Assembly: GCA_013817655.1 (NCBI GenBank)
Contig: JACDCJ010000044.1
Span: 1-11,164, forward strand
Length of the DNA: 11,164 nt
Direction of reading: 5' to 3'
Source of the DNA: Actinosomnolentus pattersoniae (SeqCode)
Lineage (GTDB): Bacteria; Actinomycetota; UBA4738
Shown here piece by piece: positions 1-6,453 of the stretch. How positions within the stretch are numbered: the first letter of the stretch is position 1; each line of letters starts with the position of its first letter. The position numbers were made by a program, and so were the translations under genes. The notes beneath the pieces are model-generated. The model was not told where the DNA came from, ran no database searches, and saw only the letters and a program-made list of their open reading frames with translations.

Positions 1-541
1 AGCCGAAGAAGTACCGCGAGCGGCCGAAGAACCTGGGCAGCCGCTCGGCGCGCGCAACAACGGACCCGCCCAAGCCCGCCTCGGCGATGTTGGGGAAGTA
101 CCGGGTGAGGCGCGCGCCGTCGTCGTCCGCGTACGTCACCTTCCCCACGTCGAGCGGCATTGTGTTCTCCCCTGCGAGGTGGCCCGCCGCGCGGACGGCG
201 TCGCCGGGAAGGCCGAACGTCCGCACGAAATCGCAGCCCGACCCGGCGGCGATCACGCCGAGCACCGCCCCGTCGGCGAAGGGCCGGTCCTCTCGGAGCA
301 TGCCGTTCACGACCTCGTGGACGGTGCCGTCCCCTCCCATTGCGACGACGAAGCGCTCCCCGCCCTCGAGCGCGTCTCGCGCCGCCCGTGTCGCGTCGCC
401 GGGACCGCCCGTGCGAACCACCCGGTACCGAAGGTCCAGGGAGCTCAGCGACCGTTCCACCTCGGGCAGCTCCCGGCCCACCTTCCCCCGACCCGAGACG
501 GGGTTGACGACGAGGACCAACGGTCCGAACGGGCTGCTCAC
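1..541 (-). CDS. Diacylglycerol kinase family lipid kinase (YegS/DgkB-like), C-terminus cut by window edge
   Basis: This gene would transfer the ATP gamma-phosphate to a lipid hydroxyl such as diacylglycerol, at the inner face of the membrane. About 180 residues are visible. They open with a beta strand and phosphate loop (LVLVVNPVSGRGK, residues 8-20), followed by the family hallmark GGDGT at 69-73 in AMGGDGTVHEVVNG. A second nucleotide-binding stretch, AAGSGCDFVRTFGLP (98-112), corresponds to the usual GTGNDFAR motif with Cys in place of Asn. NIAEAGLGGSVV (151-162) matches the start of the C-terminal beta domain. Family members are about 290-330 residues, so roughly the last third lies outside the window. 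The GTG at 541 is chosen because the conserved strand starts a few residues later and no in-frame ATG, GTG or TTG is seen in the short stretch read upstream. There is no Shine-Dalgarno, but a TACTAT box lies about 31 bases upstream. It is divergent from the tRNA. The family is certain; the exact lipid substrate cannot be told. Confidence 0.9.
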   Translation of the reverse strand, partial: MSSPFGPLVLVVNPVSGRGKVGRELPEVERSLSSLDLRYRVVRTGGPGDATRAARDALEGGERFVVAMGGDGTVHEVVNGMLREDRPFADGAVLGVIAAGSGCDFVRTFGLPGDAVRAAGHLAGENTMPLDVGKVTYADDDGARLTRYFPNIAEAGLGGSVVARAERLPRFFGRSRYFFG

Positions 542-619
542 GAGCGTGGCACGACGGCGATCACGTCCGGGATAGTAGCGGCACGGCCGAACCGCGTGCC
601 GCCGGCGGCGCAGCCCTGG

Positions 620-625
620 GATAAT
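620..625 (+). promoter_or_regulatory. Candidate -10 box of the tRNA-Glu gene
   Basis: GATAAT lies 17 bases before the first base of the mature tRNA, so a transcript starting about 7 bases further on would carry a leader of roughly 11 bases. It is a near-consensus -10 hexamer in an otherwise very GC-rich stretch. No good TTGACA-like -35 is found at 16-18 bases upstream, which weakens the call. Confidence 0.4.
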
Positions 626-642
626 CGCTGGCCGCGTCAACC

Positions 643-718
643 GGTCCCATCGTCTAGAGGCCCAGGACACCACCCTCTCAAGGTGGAGACACGGGTTCGA
701 ACCCCGTTGGGACTACCA
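643..718 (+). tRNA. tRNA-Glu (anticodon CTC), 3' CCA encoded
   Basis: The 76 bases fold as a full cloverleaf. The acceptor stem is GGTCCCA (643-649) with TGGGACT (708-714). The D arm GTCTAGAGGCCCAGGAC matches the E. coli tRNA-Glu D arm base for base. The anticodon stem is CCACC/GGTGG (670-674, 682-686) with loop CTCTCAA, placing anticodon CTC at 677-679, which reads GAG. The T stem is ACGGG/CCCGT with loop TTCGAAC. The discriminator is A715 and CCA is encoded at 716-718. The first acceptor pair is G-U (G643, T714) rather than Watson-Crick. The glutamyl-tRNA synthetase gene lies about 1.1 kb downstream on the other strand. No T-rich terminator is visible after the gene. Confidence 0.97.
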
Positions 719-767
719 GTCGCGATCAGGAAACTGCGGACGGAGCTGGTGGTGGATGGCTCGGTGG

Positions 768-795
768 TTGCCTCGCCGCCCGGAGCCGTTATCCT
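768..795 (+). promoter_or_regulatory. Candidate promoter of the GalT-like gene, giving a leaderless mRNA
   Basis: TTGCCT (768-773) and TATCCT (790-795) are separated by 16 bases. The predicted start of transcription falls at about 802-807, on or next to the ATG at 807. No purine-rich Shine-Dalgarno precedes that ATG, so promoter position and missing ribosome binding site agree with a leaderless message, a common arrangement in Actinomycetota. This is inferred from the sequence only. Confidence 0.4.
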
Positions 796-806
796 TCGGC
801 GCGCAT

Positions 807-1811
807 ATGTCCACCCTGAGACAGGACCCAACCACCCGAGCCTGGACGATCGTGGCCCCCCGGCGGGCGGCGCGCCCCCACTTCGCCGTTATCGTTCGGG
901 CGCCCGATCAGCCGGAGCACGACCCCAACTGCCCGTTCTGCCCGGGAAACGAGAGCATGACCCCGCCGGAGGTCCACCGGATCTCGAACGGCGCCGGGTG
1001 GCACGTCCGTGTGGTCGGCAACCTCTATCCCGCGCTGGGGGGAGACGGCGCCGCCGACGGGAACGGGTCGGGCCTGTTCCGGGAGCGGCCCGGCGTCGGC
1101 GCCCACGAGGTGATCATCGAGTCCCCTCGCCACAACGCGCGACTGGACGAGATGCCCGTCGAGGACGTCGGGGCCGTCCTCCTCGCCTGGCGCCAGCGAT
1201 ACCGCGACCTCGAGAGCCGGAAGCAGACGGGCGCGGTGGTCGTGTTCAAGAACGCCGGGCCCATGGCCGGGACGTCGCTGAACCATCCGCACTCTCAGGT
1301 GGTCGCCACCCCGGTGATTCCCCCGGAGGTCCAGCGGCGCTTCGAGGTCGCGAAAGATTACTTCGAGAACACCGGCCGGCGGCTGTACGACGACCTGATC
1401 CGCTCCGAACGGACGGCCGGCGAACGGGTCGTCGAGGAGCGGGGGACGTTCGTGGCCTTCGTACCCTTCGCGGCGCCCGGACCGTTCGAGACGTGGATCG
1501 CCCCCACGGCACCGCAGCCGTCCTTCGCACAGCTCCGGGACGTGGACGTCCCGGACCTCGCCTGGCTGCTGAGGCGCACGCTGCGGGCGGTGCGGCTCAC
1601 GAACGACGATCCAGACTTCAACGTCTTGGTCGCGTCGGCCCCGGCGGGCGAGCAGGCCGGTCGCTGGTTCTCCTGGCACATCAAGGTGCTCCCTCGCCTG
1701 ACCACCGCGGCGGGATTCGAGCTCGGCTCGGGGATGAGCATCAACCCCGTGCCTCCGGAGACGGCGGCTTCGGAGATGCGCGAGGTTCTGCGCGAGGATG
1801 CGCCTGCCTGA
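807..1811 (+). CDS. GalT-like HIT-superfamily nucleotidyltransferase (galactose-1-phosphate uridylyltransferase family)
   Basis: This 334-residue protein has both halves of the GalT fold. The family moves a nucleoside monophosphate between a sugar 1-phosphate and UDP-glucose (or ADP-glucose/ADP) through a uridylyl- or adenylyl-histidine intermediate in the cytosol. NHPHSQ at 159-164 is the active-site motif, with His162 the expected nucleophile. The probable zinc ligands are Cys42 and Cys45 in CPFCPGN, His109 in SPRHN, and His160. The second half ends in RWFSWHIKVLPRLTT and a conserved GSGMSINPVPPE stretch, typical of the GalT-like actinobacterial and archaeal group in which some members act on ADP- rather than UDP-sugars. 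ATG 807 is preferred over an in-frame ATG at 756 because homology starts with STLRQDPTTRAW. No galK or galE is adjacent, so true galactose metabolism is not supported by context. The gene is convergent with gltX, leaving 37 bases between them. Confidence 0.9.
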   Translation: MSTLRQDPTTRAWTIVAPRRAARPHFAVIVRAPDQPEHDPNCPFCPGNESMTPPEVHRISNGAGWHVRVVGNLYPALGGDGAADGNGSGLFRERPGVGAHEVIIESPRHNARLDEMPVEDVGAVLLAWRQRYRDLESRKQTGAVVVFKNAGPMAGTSLNHPHSQVVATPVIPPEVQRRFEVAKDYFENTGRRLYDDLIRSERTAGERVVEERGTFVAFVPFAAPGPFETWIAPTAPQPSFAQLRDVDVPDLAWLLRRTLRAVRLTNDDPDFNVLVASAPAGEQAGRWFSWHIKVLPRLTTAAGFELGSGMSINPVPPETAASEMREVLREDAPA

Positions 1812-1822
1812 GTCGCCTCAGG
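1807..1822. terminator. Weak hairpin between convergent genes
   Basis: CCTGAG (1807-1812) and CTCAGG (1817-1822) can pair around a TCGC loop. The hairpin overlaps the stop codon of the GalT-like gene and sits in the only gap between it and gltX. There is no T-run on either side, so it is at best a weak or rho-assisted stop. Confidence 0.2.
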
Positions 1823-1848
1823 GCGGCTACCTTGCCGGACGCAGGGCG

Positions 1849-3297
1849 TCAGGCGCCGGTGGAGCGTAGCCGGGCGAGCGTGCGGTCCCTGCCCAACAGC
1901 TCGATCGACTCGTAGAGGGGGGGCGAGACCGTCGAGCCCGTCACGGCGGCTCGAATGGGCGCGAACGCATCGCGGCGGGACATGTGAGAGTCCTCCTGGA
2001 ACAGGATCAGAACGCGCTTGATCTCCTCGGCCGTCCAGTCCTCAACCGCCTCCAGTCGGGATGCCGCCTCGCGAAGGAAGCCAACGCCGGCCTTGGAGAT
2101 GGCGTTCGCGGCCTTCTCGTCGGGAACGACGTCGTCGGTGAAGAGGAACCGCAGAAGCCGCCCGCCCTCCTCGATGGTGGACATGCGCTCCCTCACCAGA
2201 GGGATGGCGGCCGCAACCACCGAAGGGTCGGGCACGAGCGCGCCGCCCCGGAGGGCCTCGGTCACCACCTCGGTGAGACGGGTATCGGTTGCCTCGCGGA
2301 TGTAGTGGCCGTTCATCCACTCCAGCTTCTGCATGTCGAAGGCGGCCGGGTTGTGCGAGACGCGGCTCAGGTCGAACCGATCCACCAGCTCGTCCCGGCT
2401 GAAGAAGGTCGTCGTTTCGTCGTAGGACCAGCCGAGGAGGGCGAGGTAGTTCACCAGCGCCTCCGGTAGAAAGCCGCGCTCCTTGAACCACTCCACGGCG
2501 ACTGAGCCGTGGCGCTTCGACAGCGGCTGGCGGTCAGCCCCGACGACTAGGGGAAGGTGCGCGTAGGCGGGAGGCTCGGCACCGAGGGCCTCGATGATCT
2601 TGAGCTGTCGGGGTGTGGAGGGGAGCAGATCCTCCCCGCGGATGACGTGGGTCATGTGCATCTGCACATCGTCGACGGCCGCCGCGAGCAGGTAGGTCGG
2701 GGTGCCGTCGCTTCGCAGAATGACGAAGTCACGAAGGTCGTTCGCCCGGAAATGAGCCTCCCCCCGAATGAGGTCGTGAACGGTGACGTCCTCCTCGGGC
2801 ATCGCGAACCGCACCGCCCGTTGCCTGCCCTCCGCCTCGAAGGCCGCGCGCTCCGCCTCGCTCAGGTTGCGGCAGCGGCCGTCGTAGCCGGGCGGCTCGC
2901 CCCGCGCGCGCGCCAACCGCCGTCGCTCCTCCAGCTCTCCGGGGGTGCAGTAGCAGGCGTAGGCGCTCCCGCCGGCCAGGAACCGGTCGGTCACCTCTGT
3001 GTAGCGATGCAATCGCTCGGTCTGGCGGTACGGGCCGTAGGGACCGCCGACCTCGGGGCCCTCGTCCCAGTCGAGGCCCAGCCAGCGAAGCGACCCCATC
3101 ACGATCCCGATCGCCTCATCGGTGGATCGCACGCGGTCGGTGTCCTCGATCCGGAGGACGAAGGTGCCCCCCGAATGCCGGGCGAAAAGCCAGTTGTACA
3201 GTGCGGCCCTCGCGTTGCCGACGTGGAGGTAGCCGGTGGGAGCGGGGGCGATCCGGCATCGAACGGACTCGCCGAGGGGGCGGGGAGCCTCAGCCAC
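1849..3297 (-). CDS. gltX: Glutamyl-tRNA synthetase
   Basis: GluRS charges glutamate onto tRNA-Glu with ATP in the cytosol. The 482 residues fit the usual 470-490. The class I signature is at 17-28 (IAPAPTGYLHVG; HVGN is the HIGH variant) and the KMSKS equivalent is LSKRH at 259-263. LLGWSYDETTTFFSRDELVDRFDL (288-311, read in parts) marks the stem-contact fold, and the helical anticodon-binding domain ends in YESIELLGRDRTLARL. Cys115, Cys117 and Cys142 resemble the GluRS zinc site, though the fourth ligand is unclear. The GTG at 3297 is chosen over an in-frame ATG at 3318 because GAGGTGG lies 6 bases before it and it overlaps the end of the preceding gene by 8 bases (GTGGCTGA), indicating translational coupling. 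With gatB present nearby, this enzyme may be non-discriminating and also charge tRNA-Gln; that is inference. Confidence 0.97.
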   Translation of the reverse strand: MAEAPRPLGESVRCRIAPAPTGYLHVGNARAALYNWLFARHSGGTFVLRIEDTDRVRSTDEAIGIVMGSLRWLGLDWDEGPEVGGPYGPYRQTERLHRYTEVTDRFLAGGSAYACYCTPGELEERRRLARARGEPPGYDGRCRNLSEAERAAFEAEGRQRAVRFAMPEEDVTVHDLIRGEAHFRANDLRDFVILRSDGTPTYLLAAAVDDVQMHMTHVIRGEDLLPSTPRQLKIIEALGAEPPAYAHLPLVVGADRQPLSKRHGSVAVEWFKERGFLPEALVNYLALLGWSYDETTTFFSRDELVDRFDLSRVSHNPAAFDMQKLEWMNGHYIREATDTRLTEVVTEALRGGALVPDPSVVAAAIPLVRERMSTIEEGGRLLRFLFTDDVVPDEKAANAISKAGVGFLREAASRLEAVEDWTAEEIKRVLILFQEDSHMSRRDAFAPIRAAVTGSTVSPPLYESIELLGRDRTLARLRSTGA

Positions 3298-4051
3298 CGT
3301 CCACCACCTCGTTGGCAAGCGTACCGATCCCCTCGATCTCGACCTCCACCAGATCGCCGATGCTGAGCGGCCCGACGCCGGCCGGCGTGCCGGTGAGGAT
3401 CACGTCCCCGGGGAGGAGCGTCATCACCCGGCTGACGAACTCGATCAGGACGCCCGGACCGAATGCCAGCTGCGACGTCCGAGCAGCCTGGCGCGTCTCG
3501 CCGTTGACCCTGCACTCGACCGAGACGTCCGCCGGGTCGAGCTCCGTCTCGATCCAGGGGCCCAGGGGGCAGAAGCCGTCGAACCCCTTTCCCCGGGTGA
3601 ACTGGCCGTCCTTGCGCTGCAGGTCCCGGGCCGTCACGTCGTTGGCACAGGTGTAGCCGAGGATCACCCGTCCCGCGTCCTCTGCCCTCACCCGTCGCGC
3701 GACTCTGCCGATAACGATGGCGAGCTCCCCTTCATGATCCACGCGCCGGGAGACGGAAGGGTATGGGATCCCGTCTCCGGGACCGATGACCGTGGTCGAG
3801 GGCTTGAGGAAGATGAGCGGCTCCTCCGGGACCTCACCACCCATCTCCACCGCGTGCTCCATGTAGTTCTTCCCGACGGCGACCACTTTCGACGGCAGGA
3901 CCGGCGCGAGCAGCCGAACCTTGTCCAGCGGAACGTCCTCGCCCGTCGGCAGGGGATTCTCGAAGAAGGTCCCGCGCAGGGGCCGGAGGCGGTCTCCGTC
4001 AGCGGTGCCCACGGCGATCCGGTCGCCCTGTCGGAACCGCAACAACCTCAT
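3290..4051 (-). CDS. Fumarylacetoacetate hydrolase (FAH) family protein
   Basis: This 253-residue protein belongs to the FAH superfamily of metal-dependent C-C hydrolases, decarboxylases and isomerases acting on acylpyruvates and related beta-keto acids, with oxaloacetate or acylpyruvate as plausible substrates. The expected Mg/Mn ligands are Glu107 and Glu109 in HEGELAIVIG and Asp138 in NDVTARD. KNYMEHAVEM (61-70), KGFDGFCPLGPW (155-166) and LLPGDVILTGTPAGVG (212-227) are the other conserved blocks. ATG 4051 is chosen over an in-frame ATG at 4069 because family homology begins at MRLLRF. It has no ribosome binding site, and a TAGCCT box sits 8 bases upstream, so the message is probably leaderless. 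It overlaps gltX by 8 bases; the same pairing occurs in many actinobacteria, including M. tuberculosis Rv2993c beside gltS. The link to tRNA charging is unexplained. Confidence 0.93.
   Translation of the reverse strand: MRLLRFRQGDRIAVGTADGDRLRPLRGTFFENPLPTGEDVPLDKVRLLAPVLPSKVVAVGKNYMEHAVEMGGEVPEEPLIFLKPSTTVIGPGDGIPYPSVSRRVDHEGELAIVIGRVARRVRAEDAGRVILGYTCANDVTARDLQRKDGQFTRGKGFDGFCPLGPWIETELDPADVSVECRVNGETRQAARTSQLAFGPGVLIEFVSRVMTLLPGDVILTGTPAGVGPLSIGDLVEVEIEGIGTLANEVVDGG
3304..3310 (-). promoter_or_regulatory. Ribosome binding site fixing the GTG start of gltX
   Basis: GAGGTGG lies 6 bases before the GTG at 3297, inside the last codons of the FAH-family gene. It supports GTG over the ATG 21 bases upstream and shows the two genes are co-translated. 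Confidence 0.7.
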
Positions 4052-4059
4052 GGGGCAGG

Positions 4060-4065
4060 AGGCTA
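4060..4065 (-). promoter_or_regulatory. Candidate -10 box of the FAH-family/gltX operon
   Basis: TAGCCT, preceded by TG one base upstream (extended -10, TGCTAGCCT), ends 8 bases before the ATG at 4051. Transcription would begin at about the start codon. It begins 2 bases after the T-run of the upstream terminator, and any -35 would fall inside the terminator stem, where nothing like TTGACA is seen. Confidence 0.35.
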
Positions 4066-4067
4066 GC

Positions 4068-4100
4068 AAAAGGCCCCGGGTCAGCGGCCCGGGGCCTTTT
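4068..4100 (-). terminator. Rho-independent terminator of the S8 protease gene
   Basis: A perfect 13-base inverted repeat (4068-4080 and 4088-4100; AAAAGGCCCCGGG and its complement) encloses a 7-base loop. Read on the minus strand it is a GC-rich stem ending in TTTT, 26 bases after the protease stop codon. The palindrome is symmetrical and could fold in either direction, but only the minus-strand gene ends here. Confidence 0.85.
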
Positions 4101-4126
4101 GCCCCCTCAGCGCGATCCTCAGCGGA

Positions 4127-5809
4127 TCAGCAAGTGACGGTCGTTGTGTCCTGCTTGCCGTTCGAGTAGGTCAGCGTGTACGCCCCAGGGTCGCAGGGCA
4201 AGAGGTTCCACCTGCCGGAGAAGATGCCGTCGCGCCCGGCAAGGTCCGCCCCCCGGCCGTCGTCCTTCAGCTGGATGACGGTGTTGCCGGGGGTGATGGT
4301 GACGGTCGGCGCCCGCGCCCCTCGCGCGCAGTTGATGTTCAGCGCCGCGACGATGATCGGGTCCTGTCCATCCACCGTAGGGAGCGGCCGCAGCGGTCCG
4401 GAGACCTTCCGCCTCGCGCACGTGAGGGACCCGTTCGCGTTGACGCGACGCCCGGTGATCGTCTTGGTGGTCAGGGAGGCCTTGGGGTCGCCGCCGGCCA
4501 GGATGAGGTTCCGGATCGCGCTCCAGGTCCGCGAGGGATCCTGGGCGGCGAGGAGGCCGGCGATCCCGGCGACGTGCGGGCCCGCCATCGAGGTTCCCGA
4601 GAGGTACGTGTAGCTGTTGTTCCAGACGGTGCTGCGGACGCTGACGCCCGGCGCCCCCACCGACACGGTGTTCGTGCCGAAGTTGGAGAACGACGCGAGG
4701 AGATCGTCGTCGTCCGTGGCGGCGACGGCGATCACGTTCGGCACGAAGTAGTCCGCCGGATACTTGAGCGTGGTGTCGTTGTTCGCCGCGTCGTTGCCGG
4801 CCGAGGCGACGAAGAGGATGCCCTCGTCCATGTTGCTGGCGATCGCGTCCTCGAGGGCCTGGGAGAAGCCGCACGCCTCCGGGCAGCCGCCGTATGAGTT
4901 GTTCGTGGCCACTACGTTCTTACCCTGAGCCTTCATGATCTCCATGTACTGCAGGCACTCGACCAGCGCGGCCGCATCCCCGTTCCCGGAGGGGTCGTGC
5001 GTCTTGCAGGCGATGATCTGGACGTTCCAGTTGATGCCGGTGACCCCGGTGTTGTTGTTGCCGATCGCGCCGATCGTGCCCGAGGTGTGCGTGCCGTGGC
5101 CGTTGTCGTCCATCGGGTTCGTGTCCCCGTTGAGCGGGTCGATCCCGTGGCAGTCGTCGACGTACCCGTTGGCATCGTCGTCCTGCCCCGCCTGGCCGTT
5201 GCACTCGGCCGCATTGGGCTTCGTGTTGTTGACGAGGTCCGGGTGATCCCAGTCGACCCCCGTGTCCAGCACGCCCACGTACACGGCGTTGCTTCCCGTG
5301 GTGACGTTCCACGCCTCCAGGGCGTCGATGTCTGCGTCCGGCGTGCCACCCGTCTGGCCCGTGTTGTTGAGGTTGTACATGCTCGCGTAGAACGGGTCGT
5401 TCGGGGTCAGCTCCACGTCGTCGATCCGGTAGATCTGATTCGGCTCGGCGTACAGGACGTCGGAGCGCTGCCGGTACTTCGCGAGCGCTCCGCCGACGCT
5501 GAGGCCCGAGAGGCGGACGAGCTGCAGGTTGGACACCGATGTGAAGGACCGCAGCACGGTCGCGGCGGCGGAGGCGTGCGCGGCGGCCACGCCGGACGCA
5601 CTGGCCCCGTCGCGGAAGCGAACAAGGACTTCGCCAGGGACGTAGGAGCCCTTCGCGAGCCGGACGTCCGGCGTGGCAGCGGTCGAGACGCCGGCGAACG
5701 CGCCCGCGACCGCCGCGACGGCCACGCACAGTGAAACCATCGCGATCCGGCGCCGGCCCCGCGGCCTCCACACGGCCGGAACCCTCGTTCCTTGATGCGT
5801 TTGCTGCAT
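4127..5809 (-). CDS. Secreted subtilisin-like serine protease (peptidase S8 family)
   Basis: A 560-residue exported endoprotease precursor. A basic N-terminus (RPRGRRR, 15-21) and hydrophobic stretch (about 22-45, ending STAATP) form a signal peptide, longer than average. Residues about 56-130 (PGEVLVRFRDGAS ... YAEPNQIYRIDD) look like an I9-type inhibitory propeptide. The catalytic domain carries Asp182 (VGVLDTGVDWDHPDL), His238 (DDNGHGTHTSGT), the oxyanion Asn339 (ASAGND) and Ser407 (LSGTSMAGPHVAG); the triad is intact. An acidic stretch at 209-235 (QDDDANGYVDDCHGID and following) resembles calcium-binding inserts of this group. Residues about 500-560 form a small beta-rich C-terminal domain with a DDGRGAD-DGIFSG pattern and terminal cysteine. 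ATG 5809 is preferred over an upstream in-frame start at 5857 because AGGGGG lies 5 bases ahead and the signal peptide follows. It is a single-gene unit closed by the terminator at 4068-4100. Substrate unknown. Confidence 0.95.
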   Translation of the reverse strand: MQQTHQGTRVPAVWRPRGRRRIAMVSLCVAVAAVAGAFAGVSTAATPDVRLAKGSYVPGEVLVRFRDGASASGVAAAHASAAATVLRSFTSVSNLQLVRLSGLSVGGALAKYRQRSDVLYAEPNQIYRIDDVELTPNDPFYASMYNLNNTGQTGGTPDADIDALEAWNVTTGSNAVYVGVLDTGVDWDHPDLVNNTKPNAAECNGQAGQDDDANGYVDDCHGIDPLNGDTNPMDDNGHGTHTSGTIGAIGNNNTGVTGINWNVQIIACKTHDPSGNGDAAALVECLQYMEIMKAQGKNVVATNNSYGGCPEACGFSQALEDAIASNMDEGILFVASAGNDAANNDTTLKYPADYFVPNVIAVAATDDDDLLASFSNFGTNTVSVGAPGVSVRSTVWNNSYTYLSGTSMAGPHVAGIAGLLAAQDPSRTWSAIRNLILAGGDPKASLTTKTITGRRVNANGSLTCARRKVSGPLRPLPTVDGQDPIIVAALNINCARGARAPTVTITPGNTVIQLKDDGRGADLAGRDGIFSGRWNLLPCDPGAYTLTYSNGKQDTTTVTC

Positions 5810-5814
5810 GACAT

Positions 5815-5820
5815 CCCCCT
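5815..5820 (-). promoter_or_regulatory. Ribosome binding site of the S8 protease
   Basis: AGGGGG stands 5 bases before the ATG at 5809. An ATG 5 bases upstream of that codon is out of frame. This site decides the start in favour of a protein whose signal peptide begins near its N-terminus. Confidence 0.6.
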
Positions 5821-5907
5821 CTCGGGAACAGGCTTGCGCGCGGGATGACGCGAGCACAGAGAGTGAGATGGTACATGGGCTCGCCCTCGCTTCCGAGCCA
5901 ACGCACC

Positions 5908-5912
5908 GGAGG
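5908..5912 (+). promoter_or_regulatory. Ribosome binding site of the gamma carbonic anhydrase gene
   Basis: GGAGG lies 7 bases before the ATG at 5920. The nearer ATG at 5915 is out of frame, and an in-frame GTG/ATG further up would add residues not found in the family. Confidence 0.7.
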
Positions 5913-5919
5913 TCATGAC

Positions 5920-6447
5920 ATGCCGCTGTACGCCTATCGCGACAGTTCCCCCACTATCGATCCGACCGCGTTCGTCGCGCCCGGCGCCCACCTGGTCGGG
6001 GACGTGACGGTCGGTCCTCAGGCGAGCATCTGGTTCAACGCCGTCCTTCGCGGGGACAGCGCTCCGGTACTGGTCGGCGCCCGCACGAACATCCAGGACG
6101 GGGCCGTCCTCCACGGGGACGCGGGAGCACCGTGCGAGGTGGGCGATGACTGCACCGTGGGGCACCTGGCCGTCGTCCACGGCTGCAAGGTGGAACGGGG
6201 GAGCCTGATCGGGATGGGGGCCATCGTGCTCTCGCGCGCCACGATCGGCGAGGAGTCCCTGGTCGGCGCCGGAGCCGTCGTGGGAGAAGGACGAGCCTTC
6301 GGTCCCCGCTCACTTCTCGTGGGCCACCCGGCGCGGGTGGTTCGAACGCTGACGGAGGAGGACATCGAGCGGCTCGTCCGCCCGGGGTCTCGAACCTACA
6401 TCCGAACCGCCCAGGAATACCGAGCCATTCGGACGCTCGAGGCCTGA
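5920..6447 (+). CDS. Gamma-class carbonic anhydrase family protein (left-handed beta-helix)
   Basis: The 175-residue protein is a LbH hexapeptide-repeat trimer of the gamma carbonic anhydrase/YrdA/PaaY group, which interconverts CO2 and bicarbonate in active members, in the cytosol. The three metal histidines are His65 (VLHGD), His82 and His87 (GHLAVVHGC), each pair supplied across the trimer interface. Arg44 and Asp46 (LRGD) and Gln59 (NIQD) match conserved active-site residues. Imperfect hexapeptide repeats run from about 14 to 135, followed by a C-terminal helix (TEEDIERLVRPGS ... EYRAI). The acidic loop carrying the proton-shuttle glutamate of the archaeal Cam enzyme is absent, as in the shorter CamH-like forms, so catalytic activity is probable but not certain. 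The gene is divergent from the protease. The stop codon is followed after two codons by an in-frame ATG opening the orphan tail at 6454. Confidence 0.95.
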   Translation: MPLYAYRDSSPTIDPTAFVAPGAHLVGDVTVGPQASIWFNAVLRGDSAPVLVGARTNIQDGAVLHGDAGAPCEVGDDCTVGHLAVVHGCKVERGSLIGMGAIVLSRATIGEESLVGAGAVVGEGRAFGPRSLLVGHPARVVRTLTEEDIERLVRPGSRTYIRTAQEYRAIRTLEA

Positions 6448-6453
6448 GGGTGC

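Noticed and set aside
719..806. Integration (att) site at the tRNA-Glu 3' end
   Set aside because: No integrase and no repeat of the tRNA end was seen in the window, and the following gene is an ordinary metabolic gene.
179..1915. A 578-codon open frame on the plus strand
   Set aside because: It runs across the opposite-strand lipid kinase, straight through the tRNA and over the GalT-like gene in another frame. Its translation is Arg/Pro/Gly-rich without any domain, typical of a high-GC shadow frame.
5868..5901. TTGGCT and TACCAT as a minus-strand promoter for the S8 protease
   Set aside because: The spacing is 22 bases, outside the usual 16-19, and neither box is close to consensus.
6445..6447. 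TGA as a selenocysteine or recoded codon joining carbonic anhydrase to the tail
   Set aside because: The carbonic anhydrase is full length at this stop, no SECIS-like hairpin was noticed just downstream, and other genes here use TGA as an ordinary stop (FAH family, protease, ilvE).
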